Assembly: GCA_963823565.1 (NCBI GenBank)
Contig: CAWGLR010000001.1
Location: 124,001 to 188,000, forward strand
Length of the DNA stretch: 64,000 nucleotides
Origin: RHKX01 sp963823565
GTDB lineage: Bacteria > Actinomycetota > Thermoleophilia > Solirubrobacterales > 70-9
Direction: 5' to 3'
Part shown: positions 33,794 through 42,565 of the stretch, one piece after another
Numbering within the stretch: the first letter of the stretch is position 1
Layout: the number at the start of each line of letters is the position of its first letter
The notes under the pieces: model-generated
Databases searched by the model: none
Told to the model about the DNA's origin: nothing
Seen by the model: only the letters and a program-made list of their open reading frames with translations
Position numbers and translations under genes: made by a program

Positions 33794-35359
33794 TCAGGAG
33801 CGCAGCCCCTCCCTGCCGGAGACGCGCAGCGCCTCCCTGCCGGAGACGCGCAGCGCCTCCGGCAGGGCCTCGATGACGTCGGTGGCGATCACCGACTCGA
33901 CTCCCCAGCGCTCGCCGGCCACGTGCCCGGCGCGGGCGTGGGCGAAGACGCCGGCGCTCGCTCCCGCGAACGCGTCGATCCCACGGGCGATCAGCGCCGC
34001 GATCGTCCCCGAGAGGACGTCGCCGGTGCCGGCGGTCGCGAGCGCGGGGCTGCCGCCGACGCTGACCGCGACCCGCTCGCCCTCGACGACGAGGGTGTCG
34101 TCGCCCTTGAGCACGACGACGGCGCCGGCCGCCGCCGCGGTCTCGCGAGCGCAGGCGAGCCGGTGGGCGCCGACCTCGGCGGACGGGCGGCCGAGCAGGC
34201 GCCCCAGCTCCCCCGCGTGGGGAGTCAGCACGGTGGGATGCTCCCGCCCCGCCAGCAGGCCGAGGTCGGTGCCGAGGGCGTTGAGCCCGTCGGCGTCGAT
34301 CAGCAGCGGCGACCCGATCCGCGGCGCGAGGTCGCGAACGAGGTTGCGGGTGTGCTCGGCACGCCCGATGCCGGGGCCGAGGACGACGCAGGCGGCCCGC
34401 TCGGCGCGCTCGAGGATCGCCGGCGCCGCGTCGGCGCCGAGGCCGCCGTCGACGTCGTCGAGGCCGACCGACATCACCTCGGTCAGCTTCACCTCGAAGA
34501 TCGCCTCGAGGGAGGCCGGCACCGCGGCGGTCGCATAGCCCGCCCCGGTCCGGATCGCCGCCATCGAGGCCATGCAGACGGCCCCGGTCAGCCCCCGCGA
34601 GCCGCCGACGACGAGCACCTCGCCGGAGGCGAACTTCGTCGACTCCTGCCCGCGGCGAGGCGCCAGCGCCAGCACGCGGCGGGAGATCGCGCCGCCGGCG
34701 GCCTCGACCGGCGCTCCGGGCGGGATCCCGATCGGGGCGACGACGAGGTCGCCGGTGCGCCACTTCCCGGGAGCGATCCGGTGGCCGAGCTTGGCGCCGT
34801 GGAAGGTCACGGTTAGGTCGGCGTCGACGGCGACATCGGCGGCCTCGCCGCTCGCGGCGTCGACACCGGAGGCGATGTCGCAGGCGACGACGGGTGCGCC
34901 AGCGCCGTTGGCGGCGCGGATCGCGGCCGCGGCGGGGTCGCGCGGCTCGCCGCTGAACCCGGTGCCGAAGATCGCGTCGACGATCGCGCCGGAGCCGGCC
35001 AGCGCCGACTTCGCCGCGGCGGGATCGAGCTCGCTGAAGCCGCCCTCGAGGCGCTCGAGGTTCGCCGTCGCGTCGTCGCTGAGCTCGCCCGCCGGCCAGA
35101 GGAGCAGGACGTCGACCTCGAAGCCGGTCGCCCGCAGGTGCCGCGCGGCGACGAGCCCGTCGCCGCCGTTGTTGCCCTTGCCGCAGAGGACGCGGATCGG
35201 GCCCTCGGCCGCCGCCCGCGCCGTCTCGCGGGCGAGCGCCTCCCCCGCCGTCTCCATGAGCTGCAGGCCGGGCACGCCGCGCTCGTCGATCGCCCAGCGA
35301 TCGACCGCGCCCATCTCGCGGGCGCTGTAGAGGGGGTCGAGCCAGTCGGGGGCCGCCAT
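33794..35359 (-). CDS. nnrD: Bifunctional NAD(P)H-hydrate repair enzyme
   Basis: 521 residues: an N-terminal YjeF-N epimerase domain (GLQLMETAG, VLCGKGNNGGDGLVAARHL, DAIFGTGFSG) and a C-terminal ATP/ADP-dependent dehydratase domain (LVVGGSRGLTGAVCMAS, VLTPHAGELGRLLG, LATAGTGDVLSG). It repairs damaged NADHX and NADPHX. The C-terminus carries a perfect eight-residue repeat (EALRVSGR twice and a third partial copy), encoded by 24-bp units at about 33806-33865. Position between alr and acpS is a common actinobacterial arrangement. Confidence 0.93.
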   Translation of the reverse strand: MAAPDWLDPLYSAREMGAVDRWAIDERGVPGLQLMETAGEALARETARAAAEGPIRVLCGKGNNGGDGLVAARHLRATGFEVDVLLLWPAGELSDDATANLERLEGGFSELDPAAAKSALAGSGAIVDAIFGTGFSGEPRDPAAAAIRAANGAGAPVVACDIASGVDAASGEAADVAVDADLTVTFHGAKLGHRIAPGKWRTGDLVVAPIGIPPGAPVEAAGGAISRRVLALAPRRGQESTKFASGEVLVVGGSRGLTGAVCMASMAAIRTGAGYATAAVPASLEAIFEVKLTEVMSVGLDDVDGGLGADAAPAILERAERAACVVLGPGIGRAEHTRNLVRDLAPRIGSPLLIDADGLNALGTDLGLLAGREHPTVLTPHAGELGRLLGRPSAEVGAHRLACARETAAAAGAVVVLKGDDTLVVEGERVAVSVGGSPALATAGTGDVLSGTIAALIARGIDAFAGASAGVFAHARAGHVAGERWGVESVIATDVIEALPEALRVSGREALRVSGREGLRS

Positions 35360-35409
35360 CCGCGCCAGCCTACCCCCGCCCCGCGGGCCCCGGGCGCCCG
35401 CGGCCCGGC

Positions 35410-35796
35410 TCAGCCGCCGACGGGCGCGGCGATGACGACGGCGGCGGCGGACTCCCGCGAGTGCGTCATCGAGACCCTCAGCGCTACCCCATGGCGCCGC
35501 GCGAGATCGCCGGCGCGGCCGTGCAGCACCAGCTCCGGCGCGGGCTCCGCGGAGACCTCGATCTCATACGGGGAGCAGCCCCCGCCGAGCGCCTTGATGG
35601 CAGCCTCCTTCGCCGCGAAGCGCACCGCCAGGTGGCGGCCGGGACGGGAGCGGGCCTCGCAGGCGGCGAGCTCGGCCGGACGGAACAGCCGATCGGCGAG
35701 GCGGGGGCGGCGCCGCAGCGCCGCCTCCACCCTGCCGATCTCGATCAGATCGATTCCGAGCCCGGGGATCCCACCCGCGGCGGCGCCGCGCGGCAC
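35410..35796 (-). CDS. acpS: Holo-[acyl-carrier-protein] synthase
   Basis: 128 residues from the GTG at 35796. Family motifs GLGIDLIEIGRVEAALRR and AVRFAAKEAAIKALG carry the metal-binding Asp and Glu. It attaches 4'-phosphopantetheine to the acyl-carrier protein. The gene is 50 bases from nnrD and 5 from the lipoprotein upstream, in the same direction. The GTG is chosen because it lies just after the upstream stop and gives a short lead. Confidence 0.92.
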   Translation of the reverse strand: MPRGAAAGGIPGLGIDLIEIGRVEAALRRRPRLADRLFRPAELAACEARSRPGRHLAVRFAAKEAAIKALGGGCSPYEIEVSAEPAPELVLHGRAGDLARRHGVALRVSMTHSRESAAAVVIAAPVGG

Positions 35797-35800
35797 GGCC

Positions 35801-37447
35801 CTAGGGGACGATCGCCGCCGAGGTCGACTCGGAGTCGTCGCTGGAGGCCTCCTTGACCCCGAGGACGAGCGAGCCGGTGGCGCGGTCGCCGTCGAGCTTG
35901 CCGCCCGCGACGAAGTAGTCGAGCGCGTCGAGGTACGGCTTCGCCGCCTGATAGTCGGGATCGGTCGCGCCGCTGGACTCCACGAGGCTGACGATCGGCG
36001 CGAAGTCGAGGAAGAAGCTGGGCGTCTCCCCGTCTCCGAGCGCGTCCTTCGCCGCGTTGAACCGGTCCGATCCGTCGAGCGTGTCACTCGCGTTGACGAC
36101 GTCGTCGACGGTCGCGCCGCCGCCGGCGACCACGACCTTGCCGTCCTCGACCGCGACCTCGGCGCCGATCGGCGCGCCGGAGGCCTGGATCGAGAACCCG
36201 TTGTCGCTCGGGGTGACCTTGAGGTCGCGCGAGAGGCCCGGGTTACCGCTCAGCGCCCGCTCGAGCTTGTCGATCGCGTCGGTGGCCGCCTGCTCGTCGT
36301 CGGCCTCGAGGACGAGGCCGCCGCCGAGCCCGAGCACCGAGGTGCCCTCGACGAAGCCGCCGGCATCGCCGATCCAGCTGAAGTCGGCGCCCAGGTCGAG
36401 GCCGGTCTGCTGCTTGAGCATCGCCAGCGGGTCGTAGTCGGAGGCGTCGACGCCCGGAGGCGCGCTGGCCTCGAAGCCGGCCTTGAAGCTCTCCGAGAAC
36501 TGATCGAGGCTCGTCTGGAGCGTCTTGCCGAGGTCCGCGGTGGCGAACGCCAGCCACGAGTCCGCCGGGAATGTCGAGACCAGGTCGCTCGGACCGGTCT
36601 CGCCCTCGGCCGCGGGGCCGGAGAAGCTCAGCGAGAAGGCGCTGTCGGTGACGACGCCCCAGGCCGCGACCGGGCCGGACGCGAGCTGGTTGAGCTGCTG
36701 CTCGATCTGGCCGAGCTGGGCGGCGGGAATCTCGCCGGAGCTCTTGATCAGGTCCACGAACGACTTCGCGTCGACGTACATCGACATGATCGCGTCGTCG
36801 GGGGCCTCGCCGAGGGACTCCTGGGCGTCGGAGCTGTCGGCGAGCGAGTCGCCGGAGGCGTCCACCGCGTCCTCGAAGCCCTGCTTGGTCCCGATCAGCA
36901 TGAAGTCGCCGTCGATGCCCACCGCCGTGTCGTCGGTGCTGTCGTACTTGTAGTCGACGCCGTTGTAGGACTCGTCGGTCTCGCTGGAGCTGCTGGCCTG
37001 CGCCATCTTGTCGATGAAGGACTGCGCGCCGTCGGCGTCGTCGAGGGCGATGACCGCGGCCGCGTCTGCGTCCTCGGTCTTCGGGTCGATCGAGCTGACG
37101 AAGAAGCCGATGCGCGGGCCGAGCCACGGCTCGATGTCGTCGGTGTAGGTGATGCCCTCGCTGTCGGGATCGGAGGACAGCTCCGAGTCGAGCGCCGAGC
37201 GGATGGCCCCGCCCGCGTCGTCCATCCCGGTGAGCTTCGAGACGGCGGAGTTGAAGTCGTCGCTCATCGAGCCGCCCGGCTTGACGACCGCCTCGACGTA
37301 GACGGGCGCGGAGGAGGGCGCCATCGTCGCCGGGTCCGGGCCGAGGTCGGCCGTGTCCTCGGAGTCGTCGCCGCCGCAGGCGGCGAGGAAGAGGACGAGG
37401 GCGGACAGGACGGCGAGAAGCGCGGTGCGCAGAAGCTTGGTTTGCAT
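35801..37447 (-). CDS. DUF3352-type lipoprotein
   Basis: 548 residues from the ATG at 37447. The signal peptide ends LVLFLAACGG, a standard lipobox. The mature protein is acidic, rich in Asp, Ser and Ala, with repeated alpha/beta-like motifs (YVEAVVKPGGS, AVIALDDADGAQSFIDKM, GLVLEADDEQAATDAIDKLE). This pattern matches the DUF3352 family of secreted proteins common in Thermoleophilia. Function is unknown. The preceding GTG at 37456 is an alternative start. It is on the extracytoplasmic face and probably transcribed with acpS. Confidence 0.8.
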   Translation of the reverse strand: MQTKLLRTALLAVLSALVLFLAACGGDDSEDTADLGPDPATMAPSSAPVYVEAVVKPGGSMSDDFNSAVSKLTGMDDAGGAIRSALDSELSSDPDSEGITYTDDIEPWLGPRIGFFVSSIDPKTEDADAAAVIALDDADGAQSFIDKMAQASSSSETDESYNGVDYKYDSTDDTAVGIDGDFMLIGTKQGFEDAVDASGDSLADSSDAQESLGEAPDDAIMSMYVDAKSFVDLIKSSGEIPAAQLGQIEQQLNQLASGPVAAWGVVTDSAFSLSFSGPAAEGETGPSDLVSTFPADSWLAFATADLGKTLQTSLDQFSESFKAGFEASAPPGVDASDYDPLAMLKQQTGLDLGADFSWIGDAGGFVEGTSVLGLGGGLVLEADDEQAATDAIDKLERALSGNPGLSRDLKVTPSDNGFSIQASGAPIGAEVAVEDGKVVVAGGGATVDDVVNASDTLDGSDRFNAAKDALGDGETPSFFLDFAPIVSLVESSGATDPDYQAAKPYLDALDYFVAGGKLDGDRATGSLVLGVKEASSDDSESTSAAIVP

Positions 37448-37505
37448 GCGCGGCACTCTAGAGATCTGGGTTGCGGAAGTGCGCTGTCCGCCGTTGGGGG
37501 AGCGG

Positions 37506-39362
37506 CTACTCGACCGTGACGGTCTTGGCCAGGTTGCGCGGCTGGTCGACGTTGAGGTCGAGCGCGCGGGCGGTGTGGTAGGCGAGGAGCTGGAGCGGGA
37601 GCACCGCGAGGATCGGCTGGAGGATCCAATCGGTGCGGGGGATGCTGAGGGTCTGATCCGCCGCCTCGATGACGTCCTCGTTGTCCTCGGTCGCGATCGC
37701 GATCACGTCCGCCCCGCGGGCGCGGACCTCGGCCATGTTGGAGAGCATCTTCTCGAGGATCGGGCTGTCGGTGGCGACGCAGACGACCGGAGTCGTCTCG
37801 TCGAGCAGCGCGATCGGCCCGTGCTTCATCTCCCCCGCCGCGTAGGCGTCGGAGGGGATGTAGGTGATCTCCTTCATCTTCAGCGCGCCCTCGAGGCACA
37901 CCGGCAGCCCGATGTGACGGCCGAGGTAGAGGAAGAAGCGGCCCTCGTGGTGGCTGCGGGCGATCGCCTGGACCTGGCGGTCGGTGCTCTCGATCGTCTC
38001 CGCGATCTTGCTCGGGAGCGCCTTCAGCTCGGCGATCAGCTCGGCGATGCGGTCGCGCTCGATCGTCCCCCGCGCCTGCGCCAGCCAGAGGCCGAGCAGG
38101 TAGATCGCGGCGACCTGGCAGGTGAACGTCTTGGTCGCGGCGACGCCGATCTCGAGGCCGGCGCGGGTGAAGAGGATCGAGTCCGCGTCCTGGGTCGCCT
38201 GGCTCCCCATGACGTTGGTGATCGCGAGGACGTGGGCGCCGCGCTCGCGGGCGAGGCGCATCGCGGCCAGGGTGTCGGCGGTCTCGCCGGACTGGGTGAT
38301 GCCGACGACGAGGTCCCCCTCCCCGACCACCGGATCGCGATAGCGGTACTCGGAGGCGACGTCCATCTCGACCGGGATCCGAGCCCAGGTCTCGATCGCG
38401 TAGCGGCCGACGAGGCCGGCGTGGTAGCTGGTGCCGCAGGCGACGATCACGATCCGGCGGACGTCGCGAACCTGCTCGAGGGTGAGCGCGAGCTCGCTGA
38501 GGTCGACCTCGTCGATCTCGGGGAGGCGGTCGGTGATCGTCTCGGCGACCGCGTCCGGCTGCTCGTGGATCTCCTTCATCATGAAGGTGGGGTAGCCGCC
38601 GCGCTCGGCCTCGTCCTCGTTCCAGGTGACCTCTTCGATCTCGCGCTCGTGCGGGTTGCCCTCGGCGTCGGTGACGTGGGCGCCGTCGGGATCGATCGTG
38701 ACGATCTCGCCGTTCTCGACCCGCATCACCGTGCGGGTCTCGCGGAGGAAGGCGGGGATGGCGGAGGCGAGGAAGGTCTCGCCGTCGCCGAGCCCGAGGA
38801 CGAGCGGGCACTCGTTGCGGGCGCCGACGAGGACGTCGGGATGACCGGCGTGCATGGCGACGAAGGCGTAGTGGCCGCGAAGCTCGGCGTAGGCGCCGCG
38901 GACGGCGGCGGTGAGGTCGCCGTCGTAGTGCTTCTCGATCAGGTGGGCGACGATCTCGGCGTCGGTCTCGGAGCTGAACTCGTGGCCCTGGGCCGTCAGC
39001 TCGCGGCGCAGCTCGGAGTGGTTCTCGACGATCCCGTTGAGGACGATGTGGACGTCGCCGTCCTCGTCGCTGTGGGGATGGGCGTTCTGCTCGCTGACGC
39101 GGCCGTGGGTCGCCCAGCGCGTGTGGGCGAGGCCGATCGTCGCCTCGGCGTGAGCGACCGCGACGGCGCCCTCGTCGCGCTCGGAGGCGACCGCATCGCG
39201 GAGGTTCGACAGGTTCCCGACCGCCCGCACGGAGTCGATGTGGCCGTCCTCGAGCAGGGAGAGACCGGCGGAGTCATATCCGCGGTACTCGAGCTTCTCG
39301 AGGCCCGCGATCAGAAGATCGCGACAGGGCCTCCCGCCCACGTAGCCGACGATGCCGCACAT
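37506..39362 (-). CDS. glmS: Glutamine-fructose-6-phosphate aminotransferase (isomerizing)
   Basis: 618 residues. The N-terminal glutaminase has the nucleophile Cys2 (MCGIVGYVG), HTRWATHG and AHPHSDEDGDVHIVLNG; two SIS domains follow with VACGTSYHAGLVGRY, GITQSGETADTLAAMR and EGALKMKEITYIPSDAYA. The C-terminus ends NLAKTVTVE, the usual form. It makes glucosamine-6-phosphate, the entry to UDP-GlcNAc and peptidoglycan. The upstream 231-bp gap to glmM contains no glmS ribozyme and no other gene that can be seen. Confidence 0.96.
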   Translation of the reverse strand: MCGIVGYVGGRPCRDLLIAGLEKLEYRGYDSAGLSLLEDGHIDSVRAVGNLSNLRDAVASERDEGAVAVAHAEATIGLAHTRWATHGRVSEQNAHPHSDEDGDVHIVLNGIVENHSELRRELTAQGHEFSSETDAEIVAHLIEKHYDGDLTAAVRGAYAELRGHYAFVAMHAGHPDVLVGARNECPLVLGLGDGETFLASAIPAFLRETRTVMRVENGEIVTIDPDGAHVTDAEGNPHEREIEEVTWNEDEAERGGYPTFMMKEIHEQPDAVAETITDRLPEIDEVDLSELALTLEQVRDVRRIVIVACGTSYHAGLVGRYAIETWARIPVEMDVASEYRYRDPVVGEGDLVVGITQSGETADTLAAMRLARERGAHVLAITNVMGSQATQDADSILFTRAGLEIGVAATKTFTCQVAAIYLLGLWLAQARGTIERDRIAELIAELKALPSKIAETIESTDRQVQAIARSHHEGRFFLYLGRHIGLPVCLEGALKMKEITYIPSDAYAAGEMKHGPIALLDETTPVVCVATDSPILEKMLSNMAEVRARGADVIAIATEDNEDVIEAADQTLSIPRTDWILQPILAVLPLQLLAYHTARALDLNVDQPRNLAKTVTVE

Positions 39363-39593
39363 GTAGGGAGTTCTCCTGGTCGAAGGGAAGGCGGAGAAGG
39401 ATACGGGCAGGCCGGGTCCGCCTCAATGGGCGCGGACATGTGTGCAATGCCGTGCGGGCCACGTTCGAGCTTCACGCCCGACGCGAGGGCGAACGAGCCG
39501 CACAGTGCGGTCGAGTTGCGCTCACGTCGCGCCGACCCTCGCGACACCCCTCCCCAGCCCCAGCCACGCCGGGTCGCGACGGCGGCGGCGGGC

Positions 39594-40910
39594 CTACGCC
39601 AGCGCCTTCCTCGCCGCGTCGACGAGCCGCGCCAGGACCACCTCGCACTCGGCCTCGTCGGGAGCCTCGACCATGACGCGGACGAGGGGCTCGGTGCCGG
39701 AGGGGCGGACGAGGACGCGGCCGCGGCCCTCCAGCTTCGCATCCTCGCGGCCGACGGCCTCCCACATGGCGGTCGCCTCCGAGAGGGCCTCGCGGCTCTT
39801 GACCGGGACGTTCTCGAGTCGCTGGGGGAGCTTCTCGATCGGGCGGGCGTCGCTGAGCGGGCGGTCGCCGAGGGCGCGCATGACGAGCAGGGCGGCGGCG
39901 AGGCCGTCGCCGGTCGCGGCGAAGTCGGTCCAGATGATGTGGCCGGACTGCTCGCCGCCGATCGTCCAGCCGCGGTCGATCAGCTCCTCGATGACGAAGC
40001 GGTCGCCGACCTTGGTCGTGGCGACCTCGATGCCGGCTCCCTCCATCGCCTGGTGGAAGCCGTAGTTGGTCATCACGGTTACGGCGGCGCCTCCCGGTAG
40101 CTCGCCCGCCTCCTTCAGGTGCATCGCCGCCAGCGCGACGATCTCGTCGCCGTCGAACTCGCGGCCGGTTGCGTCGACGGCGAGCATCCGGTCGCCGTCG
40201 CCGTCGAATGCGAAGCCGACCTCGGCACCGCTCTCGGCGACGGTGGCGGCGATGTTGCCGAGGTGGGTGGAGCCGCAGCCCTCGTTGATGTTGCGGCCGT
40301 CGGGCTCGGCGCCGATCGTGATCAGGTCGGCCCCGAGCCGCTCGAACGCGGCGGGAGCGGCCCGGTGGGTGGCGCCGTTGGCGCAGTCGAGGACGATCCG
40401 CCGGCCGGTCAGGTCGAGGTCGAAGACCGAGGCGAGCTCACGCAGGTAGTCGTCGAGGGCCCCCTCCAGCTTGCGGATGCGGCCCGACTGCGAGCCGGTC
40501 GCGGGGCCGGCGGCCACTCGCCCCTCGACCCGGTGCTCGGCGTCGTCGTCGAGCTTGCGGCCGTTGCGGCCGAAGAACTTGATCCCGTTGTCCTGCCACG
40601 GGTTGTGGGAGGCGGAGACGACGGCGCCGAGGTCGAAGCCGTGGCGGCGGACGAGGATCGACGCCGCCGGCGTCGGCAGCACGCCGCCGAGGAAGACGTC
40701 GGCGCCGGCGGCCGCCAGCCCCGCGGCCAGCGCCGACTCCAGCATGTGTCCCGACTCGCGGGTGTCGCGGATGATCAGCACCTGCGGCCGCTCCCCGCGC
40801 AGCTCCGCCGCGGTCGCGCGGCCGAGCGCCAAGGCGAGCTCGGGCGTCAGCACCTCCCCGACGGGCCCCCGGACCCCATCGGTCCCGAACAGCTTCCTCC
40901 GCGTAGCCAT
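39594..40910 (-). CDS. glmM: Phosphoglucosamine mutase
   Basis: 438 residues from the ATG at 40910 (MATRRKLFGTDGVRG). The phosphoserine motif VVSASHNPWQDNGIKF, metal loop FDGDGDRM, sugar loop GGEQSGH and phosphate loop VRPSGTEPLVRVMVE are complete. It converts glucosamine-6-P to glucosamine-1-P, the next step after GlmS. It lies upstream of glmS on the same strand. Confidence 0.95.
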   Translation of the reverse strand: MATRRKLFGTDGVRGPVGEVLTPELALALGRATAAELRGERPQVLIIRDTRESGHMLESALAAGLAAAGADVFLGGVLPTPAASILVRRHGFDLGAVVSASHNPWQDNGIKFFGRNGRKLDDDAEHRVEGRVAAGPATGSQSGRIRKLEGALDDYLRELASVFDLDLTGRRIVLDCANGATHRAAPAAFERLGADLITIGAEPDGRNINEGCGSTHLGNIAATVAESGAEVGFAFDGDGDRMLAVDATGREFDGDEIVALAAMHLKEAGELPGGAAVTVMTNYGFHQAMEGAGIEVATTKVGDRFVIEELIDRGWTIGGEQSGHIIWTDFAATGDGLAAALLVMRALGDRPLSDARPIEKLPQRLENVPVKSREALSEATAMWEAVGREDAKLEGRGRVLVRPSGTEPLVRVMVEAPDEAECEVVLARLVDAARKALA

Positions 40911-40958
40911 GTCAGGAATCAATAACGCCGACGGGCCTTGGGTGTCAGTCCGGTGTGC

Positions 40959-40972
40959 AGCGAGTAGCGGGT
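40959..40972. repeat. 14-bp intergenic motif shared with the infA 3' region
   Basis: AGCGAGTAGCGGGT, identical (reverse orientation) to 28490-28503. It lies in the GTAGC-rich 96-bp gap between glmM and rpsI, just 3' of rpsI. Confidence 0.7.
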
Positions 40973-41021
40973 AGCAGGGAGCAGGGAGCTCCGGGTCGGC
41001 TACATGCGCGAGCGAGCGCGC

Positions 41022-41813
41022 TCAGCGCTTCGAGAACTGCGGCCGCTTGCGGGCCTTCTTCAGCCCGGCCTTCTTGCGCTCCTTGCGACGGTCGTCGCGA
41101 GTGAGCAGGCCGCGGCGCTTGAGGTCGCCGCGCAGCTCGGGCTCGAGCTCGGTCAGCGCGCGGGCGACGCCGTGGCGGACGGCGCCGGCCTGGCCGCTGA
41201 TGCCGCCGCCGTGCACGCGGACGCGCACGTCGACGTTGCCGTCGTAGCCCGAGGTGACGAGGGGCTGGCGGGCCAGCGACTGGTGCTGGGTGCTCGGGAA
41301 GTACTCCTCGAGGCTGCGGTCGTTGACCTGGAAGCTGCCGGAGCCGGAGCGGACGATGACGCGGGCGACCGCGGACTTGCGCTTGCCGGTCGCCTGGATC
41401 TGCGCGTCGGCCGGGACGCTGACCTTGCGCTGGGTGATCTCCTCGTCGTCGGTGTCGGCGGCCGCGGCCTCGCGGGCGGCGCGCTCCTCCTCCTCAGCCT
41501 CGCGGGCGGCACGCTCCTCGGCGGAGAGCTCGCGCTCGTCCTCGAGCGCGATCGGCTCGAGGTCGGCGCCGGGGACGACATCCTCCTTCTTCTTCTTGTC
41601 GTCGCCGGCGGGGCGGGCTTCGGCGGCCGGAGCCTCCTCGGCGGGCCGCTCCTCGGCGGCCGGAGCCTCCTCAGCTGCGGGCTGCTCCTCGGCCGCGGGC
41701 TGCTCCTCGGCGGGGGCCTCCTCGGAAGCGTTCTCCTCGGCCGCGGGGGTCTCCTCGGCGGGAGTCTCCTCGGCCGCGTCGTCGTCGGGACGAGCCTCGT
41801 CCTCGGGGGTCAT
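41022..41813 (-). CDS. rpsI: 30S ribosomal protein S9 with a long acidic N-terminal extension
   Basis: 263 residues from the ATG at 41813, which overlaps the rplM stop (ATGA). The C-terminal 125 residues are a full S9: ATGKRKSAVARVIVRSGSG, DGNVDVRVRVHGGGISGQAG, and the basic tail KARKRPQFSKR that contacts P-site tRNA. The first 138 residues are an Ala/Glu/Pro-rich repeat array (units such as PAEE and AAEE) with a KKKK cluster at about 73-76 and a helical EERAAREAEEEERAAREAA stretch. Normal S9 is about 130 residues. The same frame is open throughout, so the extension is probably translated. Confidence 0.93.
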   Translation of the reverse strand: MTPEDEARPDDDAAEETPAEETPAAEENASEEAPAEEQPAAEEQPAAEEAPAAEERPAEEAPAAEARPAGDDKKKKEDVVPGADLEPIALEDERELSAEERAAREAEEEERAAREAAAADTDDEEITQRKVSVPADAQIQATGKRKSAVARVIVRSGSGSFQVNDRSLEEYFPSTQHQSLARQPLVTSGYDGNVDVRVRVHGGGISGQAGAVRHGVARALTELEPELRGDLKRRGLLTRDDRRKERKKAGLKKARKRPQFSKR

Positions 41814-42244
41814 TCGCCCACCTCCATCGGCTTCGGCCGCTGAGCGGTGTGGGGATGCTCGGTGCCGGTGTAGATCTTGAGCTTCAGAAGCTGCTTGCGG
41901 GCGAGCTTGTTGCGGGGGAGCATGCCCTTGACCGCAAGGCGGATGACGTCCTCCGGCTTGCGGTCGAGCATCTCCTGCAACGAGCGGGAGCGGATGCCGC
42001 CCGGGTAGCCGCTGTGGCGGTAGTAGCGCTTCTGCTGGAGCTTGTCGCCGGTGACGGCGATCTTCTCGGCGTTGACGACCACCACGAAGTCGCCGACGTC
42101 GCAATGCGGCGTGTACTCGGGCTTGCGCTTGCCGCGGAGGACGTCGGCGATCTGGGTCGCCAGCCGGCCCAGGGTCTTGGCCTCGGCGTCGACGACGTAC
42201 CAGTCCCGCTGGCGGTTCTCCGGTGTGGCAACGTAGGTCTTCAT
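41810..42244 (-). CDS. rplM: 50S ribosomal protein L13
   Basis: 144 residues, the usual length. It has WYVVDAEAKTLGRLATQIA, GDFVVVVNAEKIAVTGDKL and the end motif MLPRNKLARKQLLKLKIY. The ATG at 42244 is used; it is the first gene of the rplM-rpsI operon, a nearly universal pair. A longer frame to 42514 overlaps the c-di-AMP riboswitch region on the other strand and is dismissed. Confidence 0.96.
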   Translation of the reverse strand: MKTYVATPENRQRDWYVVDAEAKTLGRLATQIADVLRGKRKPEYTPHCDVGDFVVVVNAEKIAVTGDKLQQKRYYRHSGYPGGIRSRSLQEMLDRKPEDVIRLAVKGMLPRNKLARKQLLKLKIYTGTEHPHTAQRPKPMEVGE

Positions 42245-42383
42245 CGCGCGAAAAATCCGCGCCCCGGCACAGCCGGGCGACGCGGGCGGCGGATGATAGC
42301 GCCCGCCCGCCGGCGCGGAGGGGCGGTGACCGGCCCGTTGGCGATCCGTTGGGAAATCGTGTTCCCGCGACCGGGGGCGCGGA

Positions 42384-42389
42384 TATACT
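42384..42389 (+). promoter_or_regulatory. Candidate -10 box upstream of the c-di-AMP riboswitch
   Basis: TATACT (five of six matches) ends 13 nt before the first conserved base of the riboswitch, placing the transcription start near 42397. Confidence 0.5.
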
Positions 42390-42402
42390 GCCGCCGCTAC
42401 AT

Positions 42403-42545
42403 GACCTGCCGAATCCCGCAGCCACGGCTGCGGGGGCGGGGGAACCGGAGGAGAGGTCGAATAGATCTCCCCAAGGGGCGAATCCAGGCACTTGCCCGGT
42501 AGCGCTGCTCTCAAGCGCGAGCCCGTCAGCTAACCCCGTAGGCCC
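42403..42545 (+). promoter_or_regulatory. Cyclic di-AMP (ydaO/yuaA) riboswitch
   Basis: The conserved boxes of the ydaO class are in order: CTGCCGAATCCCGCAG at the 5' end, a GC-rich hairpin, GGGGGAACCGGAGGAGAGGT, GGGGCGAATCC after a short stem, and the 3' box GAGCCCGTCAGCTAACCCCG followed by GTAGGC. It lies in the leader of a secreted M23 peptidase gene. In actinobacteria this class usually controls cell-wall hydrolases such as Rpf, turning them off when c-di-AMP is high, so the same control is expected here. Confidence 0.9.
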
Positions 42546-42565
42546 CGATACGAGAGAGGCCGTAC

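Noticed and set aside
39363..39593. Possible glmS ribozyme or gene between glmS and glmM
   Set aside because: The ribozyme core is not recognisable, and this family is known in Firmicutes; the gap shows no convincing gene.
37353..40100. 915-codon plus-strand frame over glmS and glmM
   Set aside because: Both minus-strand genes have full catalytic motifs; the plus frame is repetitive shadow sequence produced by high GC and third-position bias.
41600..41800. Repeats in the rpsI 5' end as a minisatellite or assembly artefact
   Set aside because: The units vary in order and are translated in frame into an Ala/Glu/Pro-rich segment, so they are better read as part of the gene, although length variation should be checked.
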